From positions 13,663,167 to 13,727,166 of the forward strand of contig NC_087074.1 in NCBI RefSeq assembly GCF_026151205.1: a stretch of DNA of 64,000 nucleotides, given 5' to 3'. The DNA comes from Bolinopsis microptera. Lineage: Eukaryota; Ctenophora; Tentaculata; Lobata; Bolinopsidae. Made by a program: the position numbers and the translations under genes. The first letter of the stretch is position 1. Each line of letters starts with the position of its first letter. Shown here piece after piece: positions 21,941-38,479 of the stretch. Under the pieces are notes generated by a model. The model was given only the letters and a program-made list of their open reading frames with translations, made no database searches and had not been told where the DNA came from.

Positions 21941-23710
21941 CTAAAATTCTTCAGTACTAGCTATGATAAAACGTTTAATAGTATCCAGTTCTTCTCTCTT
22001 GTTAATTGTAGGGTTCAGATTAATAATAAACATCGCTTCAAAAATCTTTCTTCTGACAGTATTGGGTTCAATTCTTAAAATATCTACTTCTAAACTGGGA
22101 TTTAACCCCTCATGACAGCTCGAATAATGTATGGCAAAAGCTTGACTAACATTAGAAGGGGTAGCAGGGTAGGTAGCGTAACGTAAGTGTTCTCCTACAC
22201 GAGCATGTACTTTCCTACTGGTTTCTCCAACGTACAGCTGGTCACATAATTTACACTTAATCTTATATACAACATTCTTCACTTCACAATCTTTATTACA
22301 AACTATCAAAGGACAAATTTTACATGAATTAATACTGCACACACGTTTATCATACGGTCTGTTACTACATAAAATATTTCTCAATTTCGAAGTAGGTTTA
22401 AAGTTTACTTTAATAGGTAAATTGTTCTGCTTTACATAATTTCTAATCTTATTGCTAGTACTGTCCGAAATAAAATCTAAATTAAGAACTGTCCTGGAAT
22501 CATCCTCAACACTCTGACGCCTGTTAGAATTACTACTGTTACAATAACGTCTTGGGTTCTGGTAACCGTTTTTCTGTAATAGATCATCAAGGAGTCTGAG
22601 AGAGTGCTCCTTTTCCGCTGGACCAGATGAGATACGGCAAGCCTCGCTATATAGGTTCTTCACTGTATTAATCTTAACAGACTCAGGATGGCAAGAGTTG
22701 ATGTGCAGGGTAATATCCTTTTGTTGCGGCTTGCGGTACAATCTGCTGGTTAATTTACCGTTTGGCTCGATCCGGACCTCAGTGTTCAGGAAGGGGATAA
22801 AATCGTCCTGTTGTTCTGGAAAGTCGACCTCCCACTTCAACTTTTTGTCCGGATCTTGGTCTGCAATCTGTTGAACCAGAGCAAGGGCTTCTTCTTTCGT
22901 CTCTGCAGTACTGGCAGCATCATCTATGTAGCGTTTGTAGAAGTTCGATAAGTATACCGATAGGTAGTGTCGATCGGTGTAGATAGAGTTCTTCTCGAAC
23001 TTGTACACTCTAATGATGGCACAGAAGGGCCCTGGCCTCAAACCCATGAACAGACCATCCTGCTGTAGCCAGAGAGTCCTGTTATACACAAAGAAAGAGT
23101 TGGTAAGGATGTGTAGTAGGATCTCATGAATGTCTGTCAGGCTGAGTCCCATCAGGTCCAAACTGTCTCGGTGCTCTGTAGCTAGCTCAATGACATCGTC
23201 TATACAGCCCTGTACGTTTATGTTAGTGTATAAAGCTGAAATATCCGCGGCAAAGAACTTTCTCCTGGCAAGCTGTTCCTGAGAGATCTGGCGGAGCATC
23301 TCTATGTGCTGGATTAAATTACTCAGGTGACTAGGCACCTCATTAAGGAGAGGTTTAAGAATGGTCGTCACTAGCCAACTGAGTCTCTCTGTAGGTGAGT
23401 CCACGCAGCTGATGATGGGTCTAACCTTAACCTGCTCAAGAGGGATCGTCGAGCGGAAGCTCTCCGGAGGGTTCTTGTGGGTCTTGATTTGGACGTACAT
23501 GACTGGGAGGCTGACATGGTCAGGAACTCTGATCCGTCGCTTGTAGTCGTCGTCAAGGTTCCGCTGTGATGAGATCTTCTTCCACAGGTTATTCGACTCC
23601 TTCACCAGGTTCTCCGTCTTCTTCTTGATGAGCTGTGTGAGCTGTTGAGAGGTGGGTTCCGCTACTGAGACAGTTTTACCGTTGATTTTTCTCGTGCAAT
23701 TAAATATCAT
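21941..23710 (-). mobile_element. Penelope-like element ORF: reverse transcriptase plus GIY-YIG endonuclease
   Basis: A continuous 589-codon frame carries both catalytic parts of an EN(+) Penelope-like element. RT motifs: VKVRPIISCVDSPTERLSWL at about residues 94-113, DISALYTNI (motif A, catalytic D at about 156), GLFMGLRPGPFCAII (motif B, about 219-233) and FYKRYIDDAAS (motif C, YIDD at about 261-264). A cysteine cluster CSINSCKICPLIVC (458-471) precedes the GIY-YIG domain: VVYKIKCKLCDQLYVGETSR with the second YVG near 493, arginine near 499, HARVGEHLR, and the terminal IFEAMFIINLNPTINKRE with the catalytic-type glutamate and asparagine. Motif B departs from the usual GLPMGSPLSP form, so activity is uncertain. 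The frame is intact yet shorter than typical full-length proteins of about 800 residues. An in-phase donor-like CAG|GTAAGAC lies about 60 bp upstream, so a 5' exon may exist. Confidence 0.92.
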
Positions 23711-24084
23711 TGATCGAACAGTGAGTTTGAGGTCACAATATTGTGGTATGTGTCTTACCTGGGGTCAATTTGTAAAAACACAGTCAATCGAAGGACAAAG
23801 ATATGACTGATGACGGAGTGACTAAGCTGATCGTTGTTTGCAGTAGTTTTATTTGTAGTCTTCTGTCCTATTATGCAAAACACAATGGTTATTGGTTTAT
23901 TTTATGGGTACTCAATTCAAGTATTAAACCAAATAGACTACTCAAGTTCGTTATTCCAGTCTGATTTGTGATTGGGCGCATTTAAGCCTGATCAGTAATG
24001 TGTTATAATTTGGATAACATTCCTAATGATTTGAAGATGCCAAACCATGCCGCAAGTTCAAAGCCTGATTCATAAAAAGTTCAC

Positions 24085-28347
<4,263 letters not shown>

Positions 28348-28823
28348 TTAAAAAGTTTTAAACTCGGTGTAAAGCCGGATATTAAACGTTAGTGTCCAAA
28401 AGTGAGAAGAGCAAAACACACTACGTAAGATATATCAAATTGGCAGACAGTTGTGTGAAGATGACTGTCCACTAAGGAACTGTTATAGTGAAAGCTCAGC
28501 ACGACATTCGCATTAGACGACATATGGTCGTCTAGTTATCCAAACTATTTAATGGATATGAGACTATCATGAGACATATTTAGCAGAAACTTTAGAAAAG
28601 TTTTTTGTGGTAGGAGATAATTATGAATCATGATCAATATATAATGCCAGTAAGGATATGGTTCTAAGATATGAGTAGGAAATTGTCTTCCGAACCAACA
28701 CTATGCAGACAATGTCATGTATACAGATTCGATACAAATTTATTAGACTGGTCTAAATATTATGTGTTACCTTTTTCTAAGTGAGAATTTAAAATATTAA
28801 ACATTTGATTATTTTAGCTGAAA
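28348..28823. promoter_or_regulatory. Divergent intergenic region of HSP70-like and SH3BGRL-like genes
   Basis: The 476 bp between the two opposite start codons hold a perfect 8-bp-arm palindrome at 28514-28534 (TAGACGAC and GTCGTCTA). A heat-shock-element-like run CAGAAACTTTAGAAAAG lies at about 28584; its GAA blocks fit, but the central TTC is TTT. A shared promoter is inferred from the layout alone. Confidence 0.35.
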
Positions 28824-31800
28824 ATGGCTGAAGGAAAAGAAGACATCATACTCTTCATGACAACCATGTCGTCAAGTCTTGAAGTGAGTTCTTTCTAATG
28901 ATTTAACGTTTTCAACTTTGATCCATGTTGCGGAAACAAACCATTTGAAGACCGCTGAGCGGTTGGCTCTCGTATTACCAACTAAGTAGGTTTACATACA
29001 TAATGTCATTTATTTGGTGCAGGTACTTATAAATAAATGTGATTACGGTTTCATTAGGTAAAGTTAGTGCTGTCTCCACCAACGTGATTCTTACTATGGA
29101 AGAAATAACACATATAATAGCATGAATCGTATACAGAGATCACAATATTTGGAAATTTAACCAGAATATTTGGAAATTTAAAGAATTTACACACTGTAGT
29201 CTGTACGGTGTACACCGAACAATAAATCATTCATGATCAAGAATCGAATGATCCAGAAATAAATGCAACTTTTTCTTACCGACGGTATACTTGAAACAAA
29301 CCACGAAACAAAACAAACCCCAGGTGAAGAAGAAATGTCAGAAGATAGTAACAGTGATGGCAAGTGTCTCCACCACCCACAACTTGATTGAGAAGGACGT
29401 TTCCCGGCCAGGAGGGTTAGTTGATATGAGGGACACACTGAAGGATCCTAAAGCACTGCCTCCCCAACTTTACCATGAAAAACTTGGGCCTCTTGGGGTG
29501 AGTTTTTAAACATATTATGTTATTTATGTGGAATAATGTGGATTTATTTTCATGCTGCTTGTATTTGAATATCAAATTTCGTTCTTCAACAAAACTTCTA
29601 TATTAAAGTTGGTTTACATTTCGGTTCTGATAACTGTATGTCAGGTCATACGTACTATAAAATGCGGTCGGAAATCTTGGGTTTAAATTTCGGTAACTTT
29701 TAAAAACATACCAACAGCGTATTTTGTGTGAGGTTTTAAAGGATACAAAAGTATCACTCTGAAGCAGTATTTGTTAAAGATACTGCACACTGTACAAACC
29801 CTTGAACTTGTGTGGTGTAGCTTCAGACTGATGATGAGTAATGTGTGATGTGTGACTAATGTTCTGACGAACAAAGGAATAAAAACATTAGCTCACACGG
29901 GGGCCACAAACTAGGCTCCCCAGTACTCATTATCATGTCACGTGGTTCTGAAACCATGTCACGTGTTCCTGATATATTGTCGGTTGTTTTAATTATACGC
30001 GTTTATTGCTATCCGTTGATTCATAGATTGTTGAACTACCGTCATTACGTCATATAAGGAGATCACAGTTTGAGTTTATTTCATGATTTCTCACGTTCAC
30101 ATACCCTAATTTACATGACCACTCAGCTTCTCATTTCAAAATGAGGGAGTGGTATCTATTGTAAACTTATTGTAAACTTGAAAACACATGTTCCTAATGA
30201 ATTTACAGTAGTGACCCAGTGTCCCAGTGTCAGTAAGTTAACAGGTACAATACCTCTGGTAGAACTACAATATTCTACCTCAGTATTGTAAAGTGTGGGA
30301 TGCTGATGACAGCCTTGTAGTTGTCATGTGATCTACACGGTCACTTTGTCGTTAGTGTGCAGCAGCGTTGGTTAACTACATGGTGTATGGTAGAGAGTTG
30401 GTTCCCTTATCTAGTGAATTATTCAGAGGTTTGAGTATTTAGACCAGTATAAAATAAAACTACTGCGCCAGGTTGCCAGGTTGCCCATGCCAGGAGGTAT
30501 TAGAATATGTAGTGAATGAGCGCGTGATGGAACTATAACCCAACTTTTAAAACATCAGCAACCTCCCGCATAAATTGTTGGGTATTTAGTTATGCTGCAA
30601 AGTTATACACTCCTACATTGTTATATTATTACAATATCAATGTAATTCCACGCATACCTCCTAATTTATATGTGTAAGAGGTAAGATTCTTTGTTATAAC
30701 GGCAGCATAATGACAGTACAATGAACAATCCAGTCTCTTATAGTCGTGGAGGAAAAGTTTAGATTTTTAAGAAGATTCCTTGCTGCTGTTACAGCCGGCA
30801 TCTTTTACATTCTATGGAATGTGTAGAATTAAAAGCTATAATGTAAGAACTTAAGCGTACTTAACCAACCACTTCAGACATTATAAGGATATTTGTATTT
30901 TATATACTTATAACGGGAAAACGAGTTAATGGTGAGAGCTCAGTTGAGCTACAAACTCAAATTCCTCACGGCTAACCACATATTTGTCTACAAGATATGT
31001 CACATGTAATAACTTTACATCTGCTGGAATTGCAGTTTAAAATCACATCTCCCTGTTCATCACAATATTACGAGGCTTTACAATATCACACGTAAAACAG
31101 CTCGTACATTATAACATCTCCTCGTCTGTACACGGTCTGCAGTAGTAACAGTTGTCAGGTAATTAAGTAATTAACCAGACAGGGAGGTTGGTAATTATCT
31201 AATTAGATGTTGATGAGAGGGACGAGTATTGTGAGAGGAGGGGTTGTGTGTAATTACAGGGAGCGACTCCTATACTACGTGTTTGTATTGTGACAGAATA
31301 ATTAGTTTTGTTGGGACTGGTGGGGTCTGGTGGGGTCTGGTTGGATCTGTTGGTTTGATAACATTTGTGGATAATGAGGAGGATTGTTTCCTGTCGCGAA
31401 GTGTTCGCATATTATACTGTTCAACAGATAAGCCATCTCATAAGAGAATCTAGAAATGTTTTGAATTTAACACAATTATTATACACACGTCAAATAGTAA
31501 TCAAATATTTTAACTCAATAGGCGGGCTAAATCAAGAAATATTTATCATTATAATGAAATAAAGAATAAGAACTAAAAGTTCCACCGACATGGTTTACCC
31601 GATTTATTGGACTATCTCTAGGATACAAAACACCATTCTATGTCCATAAACTGCATATGCTCAAATATCGAACTGCTATCTTCAATCCTCATCAGTAACA
31701 TTGTCCTCCCTTCTCCAGCAAGATAAGGTCCTGCCCACACTCAATCCTCATCAGTAACATTGTCCTCCCTTCTCCAGCAAGATAAGGTCCTACCCACCCT

Positions 31801-34800
31801 CAATCCTCATCAGTAACATTGTCCTCACTTCTCCAGCAAGATAAGATCCTACCCACCCTCCCAACGTATCTTCTTCTCAGATCTTCCTTCCTCCAAATCA
31901 GTATTACAGGGAACACAGCTGCGTAGAGTAATGGTAATGTGAACTCCATGAACCCTAAAAGTAGGCTCCATACTATGAGAACTACAGGGCTAGGGAAATG
32001 ATACTTGAATATTATTTTCCACACAAATGCTGCTGCTAGGTATGTGGTATGACAGATGAAGAAGAGGATGGAATTCATCATAATGGTTTTGGAAGCATGT
32101 TTTCTCTCTTGTGGTAGCAGGGCAGAACCTCTTCTTAGGTAAACTAATTGTATGATCATGCAGAAAAGGGTGATGAATGGAAGAACTCCGAAAATGACAA
32201 CTGGTATCATGAGTAATAGGTCAGAAGATGGAAATTGGTGCATGTATTTCTGCTTATCATAGATGCATTGTGCGGTATTCATTTGTTGTTTAATGCATGG
32301 AACTATCATTGCGGTGATCATTCCTGGGAACTCAAACTCTTCACACAAGTGAATGTAGGTAAAGCTATCTGTACCTGTAATATTGTATCTCCAATCAGCA
32401 ATGACAAAAAACACAGTGTCCAAGATATGCAGGAACGTTACCAAAACTATGACAGCAAGTGAGAATCTCTTCAAGAAGCTGGTATTAAGACGCCGGAAGG
32501 GGTCCACAACGTGAACTGTCAGAGTGACGGACATGACCAGGTTAAGGAACCTAGACGCAGAGAAACCAGGCAGGGCTGTGCTCATGTAGTAATATAGGCT
32601 CTTGTACAGGACACTCTGATCTACTACTCCTCCACTGTAGACCAGAACACTTATCACGGATATCACCAGTAGTGCCTGTGCGGTGAGGAGGTCTGCGAGA
32701 GCTATTCCCATGAACAAGGCGGGAACCAACTTGGTCCTGTCCTTGAAGTAGTCCAGGAAGATGATGGTGTTGTGGATGATGACGTGGAGGGCTAGGATAA
32801 TGTTCAGTGGACTCAGGTCGTATGTTGCTCCTTTTAGGATCAGAACTTGTTCCGTGTCGTTAGTTCCGAATGAGTTCATGTTTTGTGATAACATGTGCTT
32901 AACTGTGGTATCAGGTCATTAACTTTTTAAATATGAATCGGATCGAGCGTCATGAAATTAGGCATTTGTAGAAAAGGAAAATCGGATCGAGATAAATATT
33001 GAACGGTCATTTTGCGAGACTTTATCACCTTTACAACAACTTGGTTCACGAAAACGTATCTAAAACAATAATTGATAAATGTGAAACTAATGATGTTGGT
33101 GTAAAAATAACAAATTACCTCCAAAACCTATCCAAACCCCGACAACTTTTAAATCTTACTCAAATATTTTTGGCAAGAATTAAAAGATAGCTTGGAAAAT
33201 AAACTGCATATCTGCCTGTTAAAACGATTACAGATTACAGTATCAAGATAGGATTATGATAAACTCTGTTATCTACTGATAAGAAATAAAAGTGATCTGG
33301 GTATGTTAAAGGAACCGATTCACTTGGACCATGCAATTCAGTTCCTCACTACTCACCAGCAGATTTGTACCTCCTCTACTAGTACACGCTTCACCGTGTG
33401 GTACGTTATTGTGGTATGTGGTACTACCACATTGTGGTAGTTTTGCCAGTAAGATTTCTAAGAACTGAAGACGGTGCATATCGTATTTCTCGGACTTCTG
33501 TTAAAGATTTACTCAGATTTTACTTCGGACATTTCGTCTATTTAACAAGCGAGATCTCATGAAGATTCATCTGCATACTTCATATAAGTTTCCTTACTTA
33601 TCCTCACAGTTATTTGACGGTTGTGAAAAATGTACACCTTCTCCATTAATTATATTTCTATTGGAATAGTGACCGTTTCACCGGGTTTTTAATAAGGAAT
33701 CTTGAGTGACCGAAATGTTGCACAAATTCATGATTCAGCTGATCAGCTCTTACAATCAATGATTATGATATATTCGTTCGTGACCATAAACTGGTCATCA
33801 AAACGAACATTCCAATAATTAGCTCCGAACATTCCAATAATTAGCCGGTAGCTACATGCTCTGTTGGGTAGCGGTATTTACCCTGGACAGCCATGGTGTT
33901 GAAAACCAGCTTTGTACACTGCCCAAGTTAAGGGTGTACAGTACATTCTCTCCCTACACAAATCTAATTTACACTCCGCTCAGAGTTTGACTATATATGG
34001 CTGCACGTCACGTGGCTGTATATGGCTGCACGTCACGTGACTGTATATGGCTGCGTCACGTGACTTTTATATGCCGCTTTTCTATTAGGTGTTTACGGAG
34101 AAATGTCAGTGCTATGGTAATGTCGTTATGAAACGTCTTCTGCAGAATATAACTAATTAGCTATGTTGCTGTGTAATAAGCAGTTCAACAGTCAACACCT
34201 TTTAATATAATATGTCATAGTTAACAGGTATGTGTGCTCAAATGTTCATAACCTCAGATATATTAACCTTTTTGAGGTGCCTGAATGGTTGACCTATAGA
34301 GTAATCAAATATGCACATATCTGAATATATTTTCCATATTATAGTTGCTACAAGATGGTAAATGGTAATACAGAGTAGCAAATCAATCAGTACAATATAT
34401 AGAGACCTTCTAATATCTGATATCTTTGGCTTAGTTTAAAGCAACTGCCGCCCCAAGAATTACATTCCAGCTGGAATGAGAAGATATTTAGGGAACGTAT
34501 TTGGATCGTTTACACGATTTTACTACAAATTAGCTTATTTCACAGTCACCATCCGAATATGTCGTAATTTATTACAAGCATTACAAGCATATAGTAATCA
34601 ACTTGTTTTGTATAATAATAGCACATTTCTCCAGAAAATAATATTAAAAACTTCAAAACTTGACATGCTGAGTTTGGAACGCCCAATCCGCATTATCTCC
34701 ATATTTACAATTCAAGTAAATAGTTAATACACTTTTTGTTTTAAAAATTACAATCCCTCTCTCGAACTATATGTTCTTATCATTCCGTGCTGGGCTAAGA

Positions 34801-35212
34801 TCTTTCAGTGTTATTGGACCCAAATGTACAACAATCTACCACACTCACTATTCAGTACAGTGGGTATTTTTTAAATTGGTTTAGAGACAAACTTAGTCTA
34901 TTTGTTACAATTGGAGAAGCTCAGTTATGGGGGTGATATTTGTGTAATGGGTATAATTCGGTATGAGGGATGGAACTGGTAGCTTTGTTTTCTCGGTTTG
35001 GTATCTTAATATAATCTTAATGTTTGTTCTTTATGAAGTTCACATCACACACCTGCGTATAAGTTTCACTTAGTAGTACGTAGTTTTTAAATGTAAATTG
35101 TTATTATTATAGAAATATTTTAATATTTCAGAACTACGATTTGTTTGAAAACGCTGTAGAAGACAATCAGCTGAACGACTTCCTAAAAAAGGAGTACACA
35201 TTCGAGGGATGA
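28824..35212 (+). CDS. SH3BGRL-like thioredoxin-fold protein, 3 exons
   Basis: Exons 28824-28883, 29324-29497 and 35132-35212 join in phase 0 to give 104 residues. The product begins MAEGKEDIILFMTTMSSSLE, continues VKKKCQKIVTVMASVSTTHN and VSRPGGLVDMRDTLKD, then has the family hallmark ALPPQLYHEKLGPLGNYDLF and ENAVEDNQLNDFLKKEYTF. This follows the SH3-binding glutamic-acid-rich-like family, small cytosolic thioredoxin-fold proteins that lack the CxxC redox pair; the order basic helix, PPQ(I/L) turn, then YD-F helix is typical. Intron 1 is 440 bp and intron 2 is 5,634 bp; the latter contains a GPCR gene on the other strand. An acceptor-like ATTTTAG lies just 7 bp upstream of the start codon, so a 5' non-coding exon or a trans-spliced leader is possible. 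An AATAAATGATAG polyadenylation-type signal follows at about 35672. Confidence 0.82.
31682..31858. repeat. 59-bp triplication at the stop-codon end of the nested GPCR gene
   Basis: Three copies starting TCAATCCTCATCAGTAACAT begin at 31682, 31741 and 31800. The last is the real coding end: on the minus strand it reads GAT GAG GAT TGA, the terminal DED and stop. The other two repeat the last 18 or so codons downstream of the stop, with a few point changes. The unit length of 59 is not a multiple of three. Confidence 0.9.
31800..32894 (-). CDS. Rhodopsin-like 7TM receptor, single exon, nested in an intron
   Basis: The 364-codon intact frame has seven hydrophobic segments: about residues 27-50, 58-87 (with the LADLL motif of TM2), 105-130, 142-168, 223-250, 269-293 and 300-328. 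The N-terminus is short with an N-glycosylation-type NDT. The TM3 end reads VTLTVHVVDPFRRL in place of a DRY box, and TM7 ends PLLYAAVFPVILIW in place of NPxxY, so it is a divergent class-A-like receptor. Cysteines around 185 and 208 in the long second extracellular loop may form the usual disulphide with the TM3 region. The cytoplasmic tail is short (RRRYVGRVGRILSCWRSEDN). The gene lies wholly inside intron 2 of the SH3BGRL-like gene on the opposite strand. The ligand is unknown. The tail end is duplicated downstream. Confidence 0.85.
   Translation of the reverse strand: MLSQNMNSFGTNDTEQVLILKGATYDLSPLNIILALHVIIHNTIIFLDYFKDRTKLVPALFMGIALADLLTAQALLVISVISVLVYSGGVVDQSVLYKSLYYYMSTALPGFSASRFLNLVMSVTLTVHVVDPFRRLNTSFLKRFSLAVIVLVTFLHILDTVFFVIADWRYNITGTDSFTYIHLCEEFEFPGMITAMIVPCIKQQMNTAQCIYDKQKYMHQFPSSDLLLMIPVVIFGVLPFITLFCMIIQLVYLRRGSALLPQERKHASKTIMMNSILFFICHTTYLAAAFVWKIIFKYHFPSPVVLIVWSLLLGFMEFTLPLLYAAVFPVILIWRKEDLRRRYVGRVGRILSCWRSEDNVTDED
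33994..34075. repeat. Tandem repeat carrying CACGTG E-boxes
   Basis: Three imperfect copies of TATATGGCTGCACGTCACGT, about 30 bp apart, lie in the SH3BGRL intron. Each includes TCACGTGRC, the E-box/CLEAR-type palindrome bound by bHLH-zip factors in animals. Whether they act as an enhancer is unknown. Confidence 0.65.
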
Positions 35213-36585
35213 GCTAGCTCTTTTACACAGGAGAAATATCGCTACTCTTATTGGGACTGTTAAATACGAGCTGCTCAGCTGCCGCTTAACTCTGTGCTTA
35301 GATTCTTGTCACGAATAATGCACGTTCGGGATTTCTTTCCTTTATCTGTCAATTGGAGCAATTATTTTTTCGGTAAGCGATTTTTGAATTGAAGCCGATT
35401 TTTCTGGATTGTTTATTTGTACTGTACGGTTTGTTGTCAATCTATTTTTATTTACCTTTGATACGGACATGTATATTTTGTTTATTTTAATGAATTGCTG
35501 ATGATCTATATTATTTAACTCGAATTTCTGCGTTTAAATTGTACTACTCAATCATGTCTACCCATTACCATTTGCCAAATTTAATTGTCAGGTCAGCACA
35601 TTACATATTACTTCATGGGTTAATTAGTGATTAGCTAATGTTCATAGCACAGCCGAGCTTTTGATTGTGATAAATAAATGATAGAATAAACATTAAACGC
35701 TACTGTAACTAACAGTAGAATCAGTACTACCTGCTGTGTACTGGACATATTGTTCTGCAGGTTTCTTGACTACAATTATTACATAAAAGGGACATGGGTG
35801 TAAGTATAATCTTATCAAGGAACTTAATTCACTCCACATGATATTATTATTATGATCTCTGAAGGAAATAGAACACATTTTCTTGCTAGACGGCGCGCGC
35901 GGTCGCCGAATCAGTAAAGTGAGTGTGAGTTGAAGTGTTTATTGTAGCTAATGACCACTTATCTCATTAACGAGAACTGCTCGACCGTGCAACTTTTTAA
36001 TAACCTAGTAGACTGGCAAGCATTTTTATCATCGAACTAAGTTATTAAATTTATGACTAGATTACAGACTAGAGAGTCTATTGCATGATCAGTCATCAGT
36101 GCTTATTTTAATACATAATAAGTAATAGGTATCCACAATCCACTATCCAGTACAAAGTAAAGAGGGATCACTTAGCTGAGCACTAAAGCAACTTTCAATT
36201 GTGTTGGATTACTTAAAGTTTTACCTGAGGACTTCGGGCTTTGTTGCTACACAAAGACTGGGCGGGGAGAGCATTGAGCAAGACTGACGCTGCTCAGTGC
36301 TCGCTGACATTAATTATGAGTTATATCCCTTGTCTTATTTGAGACTCAGGTAGGTTGTCTTTTTTAATGTATTTAGTTGTGACTTGTGTGTACTACGTAG
36401 TAAGTGTTCTCACAAAATTATGGACTATTTTAAAGAGCAAACTACATCAAAACTTTAAACAGTACTGTTACGATATCTTAATATTCATGCATCAAAATGT
36501 GAAATGAAGTTTCTGAGTCCAATCTTTTCTACAAATGTCTGATGTTCTTATCTACTCCGGCATATATATCGTTATGTGCACATAT
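35213..36585. other. Intergenic region
   Basis: No coding region is seen apart from structured element copy C (36221-36310). A polyadenylation-type signal for the SH3BGRL-like gene is near 35672. A GC-rich ACGGCGCGCGCGGTCGCCG stretch is near 35890. Confidence 0.5.
36221..36310 (-). other. Structured CAG|GTAA element, copy C
   Basis: Minus-strand end: CAAAGCCCGAAGTCCTCAG followed by GTAAAAC. A hairpin (CTTTGT with ACAAAG, loop GTAGC) precedes it, as a different hairpin does at the same place in copy B. The upstream portion diverges more from copies A and B. Confidence 0.4.
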
Positions 36586-38298
36586 TTATGTTCCGGCAAT
36601 CAAATCAGCATCGTAAGAAGTACTAGTACAACTCTGAATACATTCTTTGCTGCTCTGACAATCCACATTCTTGTCTCCAGAGAAGAGTTTGCCGGTCTCC
36701 ATGTTGACACAGCAGCAGTAAGCACTCTCTGGTATCGACTTTTCGTCAGGATGAATCTTAGACTGTAACCAGAGAAACAGGGTGTCGTTGTAGCACTCCA
36801 TGAAGTATGTAGGCATATTAGCACCGTACAGCTCGTGTCCTAGTACTATACTCTTGCTCCGTTTGAGAATCCATTCGTTGACAGCGGTGCAGTTTCGGGT
36901 TATCTCCTCCGGCCAAGCAATACATCGCCCGAAAGCGAGTCTTGTGATCACAGCTGATCCAGTAGTCTGTATCTTTATCTTGGTAGCATCAGCAGCTCCT
37001 CCTTTAGGTCTACCATCCGGGCTGGGCACGTACAGGGTCCTCTCTCTCACTGCTTCTTGTCCCTTTTTACGGAAGGTGATATTCTGGCTCCCTTCCTGCA
37101 GCGGCTGTCCGTTGTACAGCCAGTTCATGAGGTGAGCTTGTTGCACTTTCAGGATAACATCAAATATTTCTCCATCTCCACAACTCTCTTCTAGCTGTCC
37201 TTCTTGGTATTTCTCGGTTTCTTCGGGGAGTTCTACATTTGGGGCGTAGCTCCTCCACATTCCAGCTCCACAATCTACTTCTACCGAGTAGATCAGGGAG
37301 TTATCCTGTTTGTAGTATCCAGCTGAAATTAATATAACGTTTCTTTTGTGCTACTCCACCAAATTAACTATCAAGCACTTGTAATTCATGCTTAACTTTA
37401 ACTTCAGACACGTTGATTTCAATACCACTTGAATATATGCAAATGCCCTTAATCAAATTAACGTTGATTATAGAAATCATAAGTCATTGCAAAAATCACT
37501 TTAAAATCGAACTAAAATTAAAGCGTAAATAACGAGATTCACGCAGTGAATAGAGATGAGGGATGAATGAATAATCAACGGAACTCCAACATTCAGACCT
37601 ACCAGAAATTGTGGCATCAGAAGGGTCACTGTCAAACTTCCCAAAGATAGTGTAAGTAAGATGCATGTTGTACCGCTGAATTACCAGCTCATTGTTCGCA
37701 TTTGCCTTGGGTTCTACGTACTTGCTCCAATATTTGTCCAGAGGCTTCTTCTCTAGTCTGTATATGTAGTCCTGAAAATAACAAATGAATTCGATGACAA
37801 TTAACTGGGTTTGTGAACAGTCGAATGGGGGCAACAAACAATTTAATCTGTTGGTTGATGACGTGACATTATAATTTAGCCAGGATCGGAGCCAGGATGA
37901 AAAGGTTTCAAACCATTAATCTTCAAAGTCAATAAATTGTAAAATTGGTTCACAATTTTAACTCGTAAAACGGTGACGTCGCGTGACTTATGCAACATGC
38001 AGCATGCAGGAGCAGCATCAGAGGGGAGCGTCATTTTGCGGAAATCATACAATTTGGCAGGTTAAATCAACAAAATATCTAATCCAGAATTTTCAGCTTT
38101 CTGACGCAAATTTACGATCGTGCTATAAAAATTTGTAAACTGTACGTAAACACCCCAAAAATTGAAAATAGAGAATGTTACGTTCTAAGGTCTATTAAAG
38201 GAGCCCACCTGCACATTATCAAGCTCAATGTCATCCTTACACAAGATAGCATCAGACACTCCCGCCAGCATCCCCAACAAGACCAACAACATCATCAT
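36586..38298 (-). CDS. Predicted secreted protein of unknown family, 3 exons
   Basis: Exons on the minus strand are 38298-38209, 37771-37603 and 37322-36586; the frame is kept and gives about 331 residues. Exon 1 encodes a signal peptide, MMMLLVLLGMLAGVSDA, then ILCKDDIELDNVQ. Exon 2 carries DYIYRLEKKPLDKYWSKYVE and LTYTIFGKFDSDPSDATISG. Exon 3 holds SVEVDCGAGMWRSYAPNVEL, FRKKGQEAVRERTLYVPSPD, ITRLAFGRCIAWPEEITRNC and a cysteine-rich end, ESAYCCCVNMETGKLFSGDK then CQSSKECIQSC. Multiple cysteines and NxT/NxS sites (NIT, NCT, NDT) fit an extracellular, disulphide-bonded protein. There is no hydrophobic segment after the signal peptide, so it is probably soluble. I do not recognise the family. 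A CACGTG box sits 5 bp upstream of the ATG and a (TC)n tract about 145 bp upstream. Confidence 0.75.
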
Positions 38299-38440
38299 AA
38301 TTCACGTGACCGCTACACTTGTACAGTGAATAGTGTATAGAACAATAAACAGAGGGAGAGAGTGCAGTAAAGTAATGTAGGTTTAGCTGTACCGTGGACC
38401 TGGATCTGACTACGGGAGGGGACAGGACCGCATGCAATCC

Positions 38441-38443
38441 CGG

Positions 38444-38476
<33 letters not shown>
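38441..38476. repeat. (TC)n microsatellite
   Basis: About 17 uninterrupted TC dinucleotides lie upstream of the secreted-protein gene. On the minus strand this is a (GA)n tract, a common promoter-proximal element in animals. Confidence 0.9.

Positions 38477-38479
<3 letters not shown>

Noticed and set aside
23797..23830. CTGATGA motif near the Penelope-like element as a hammerhead ribozyme core
   Set aside because: It is on the opposite strand to the ORF, and no GAAA or matching stems follow at the right spacing.
33000..33190. Plus-strand open frame upstream of the nested GPCR
   Set aside because: It is short, AT-biased, in an intron, and overlaps an equally plausible frame on the other strand; no motif supports it.
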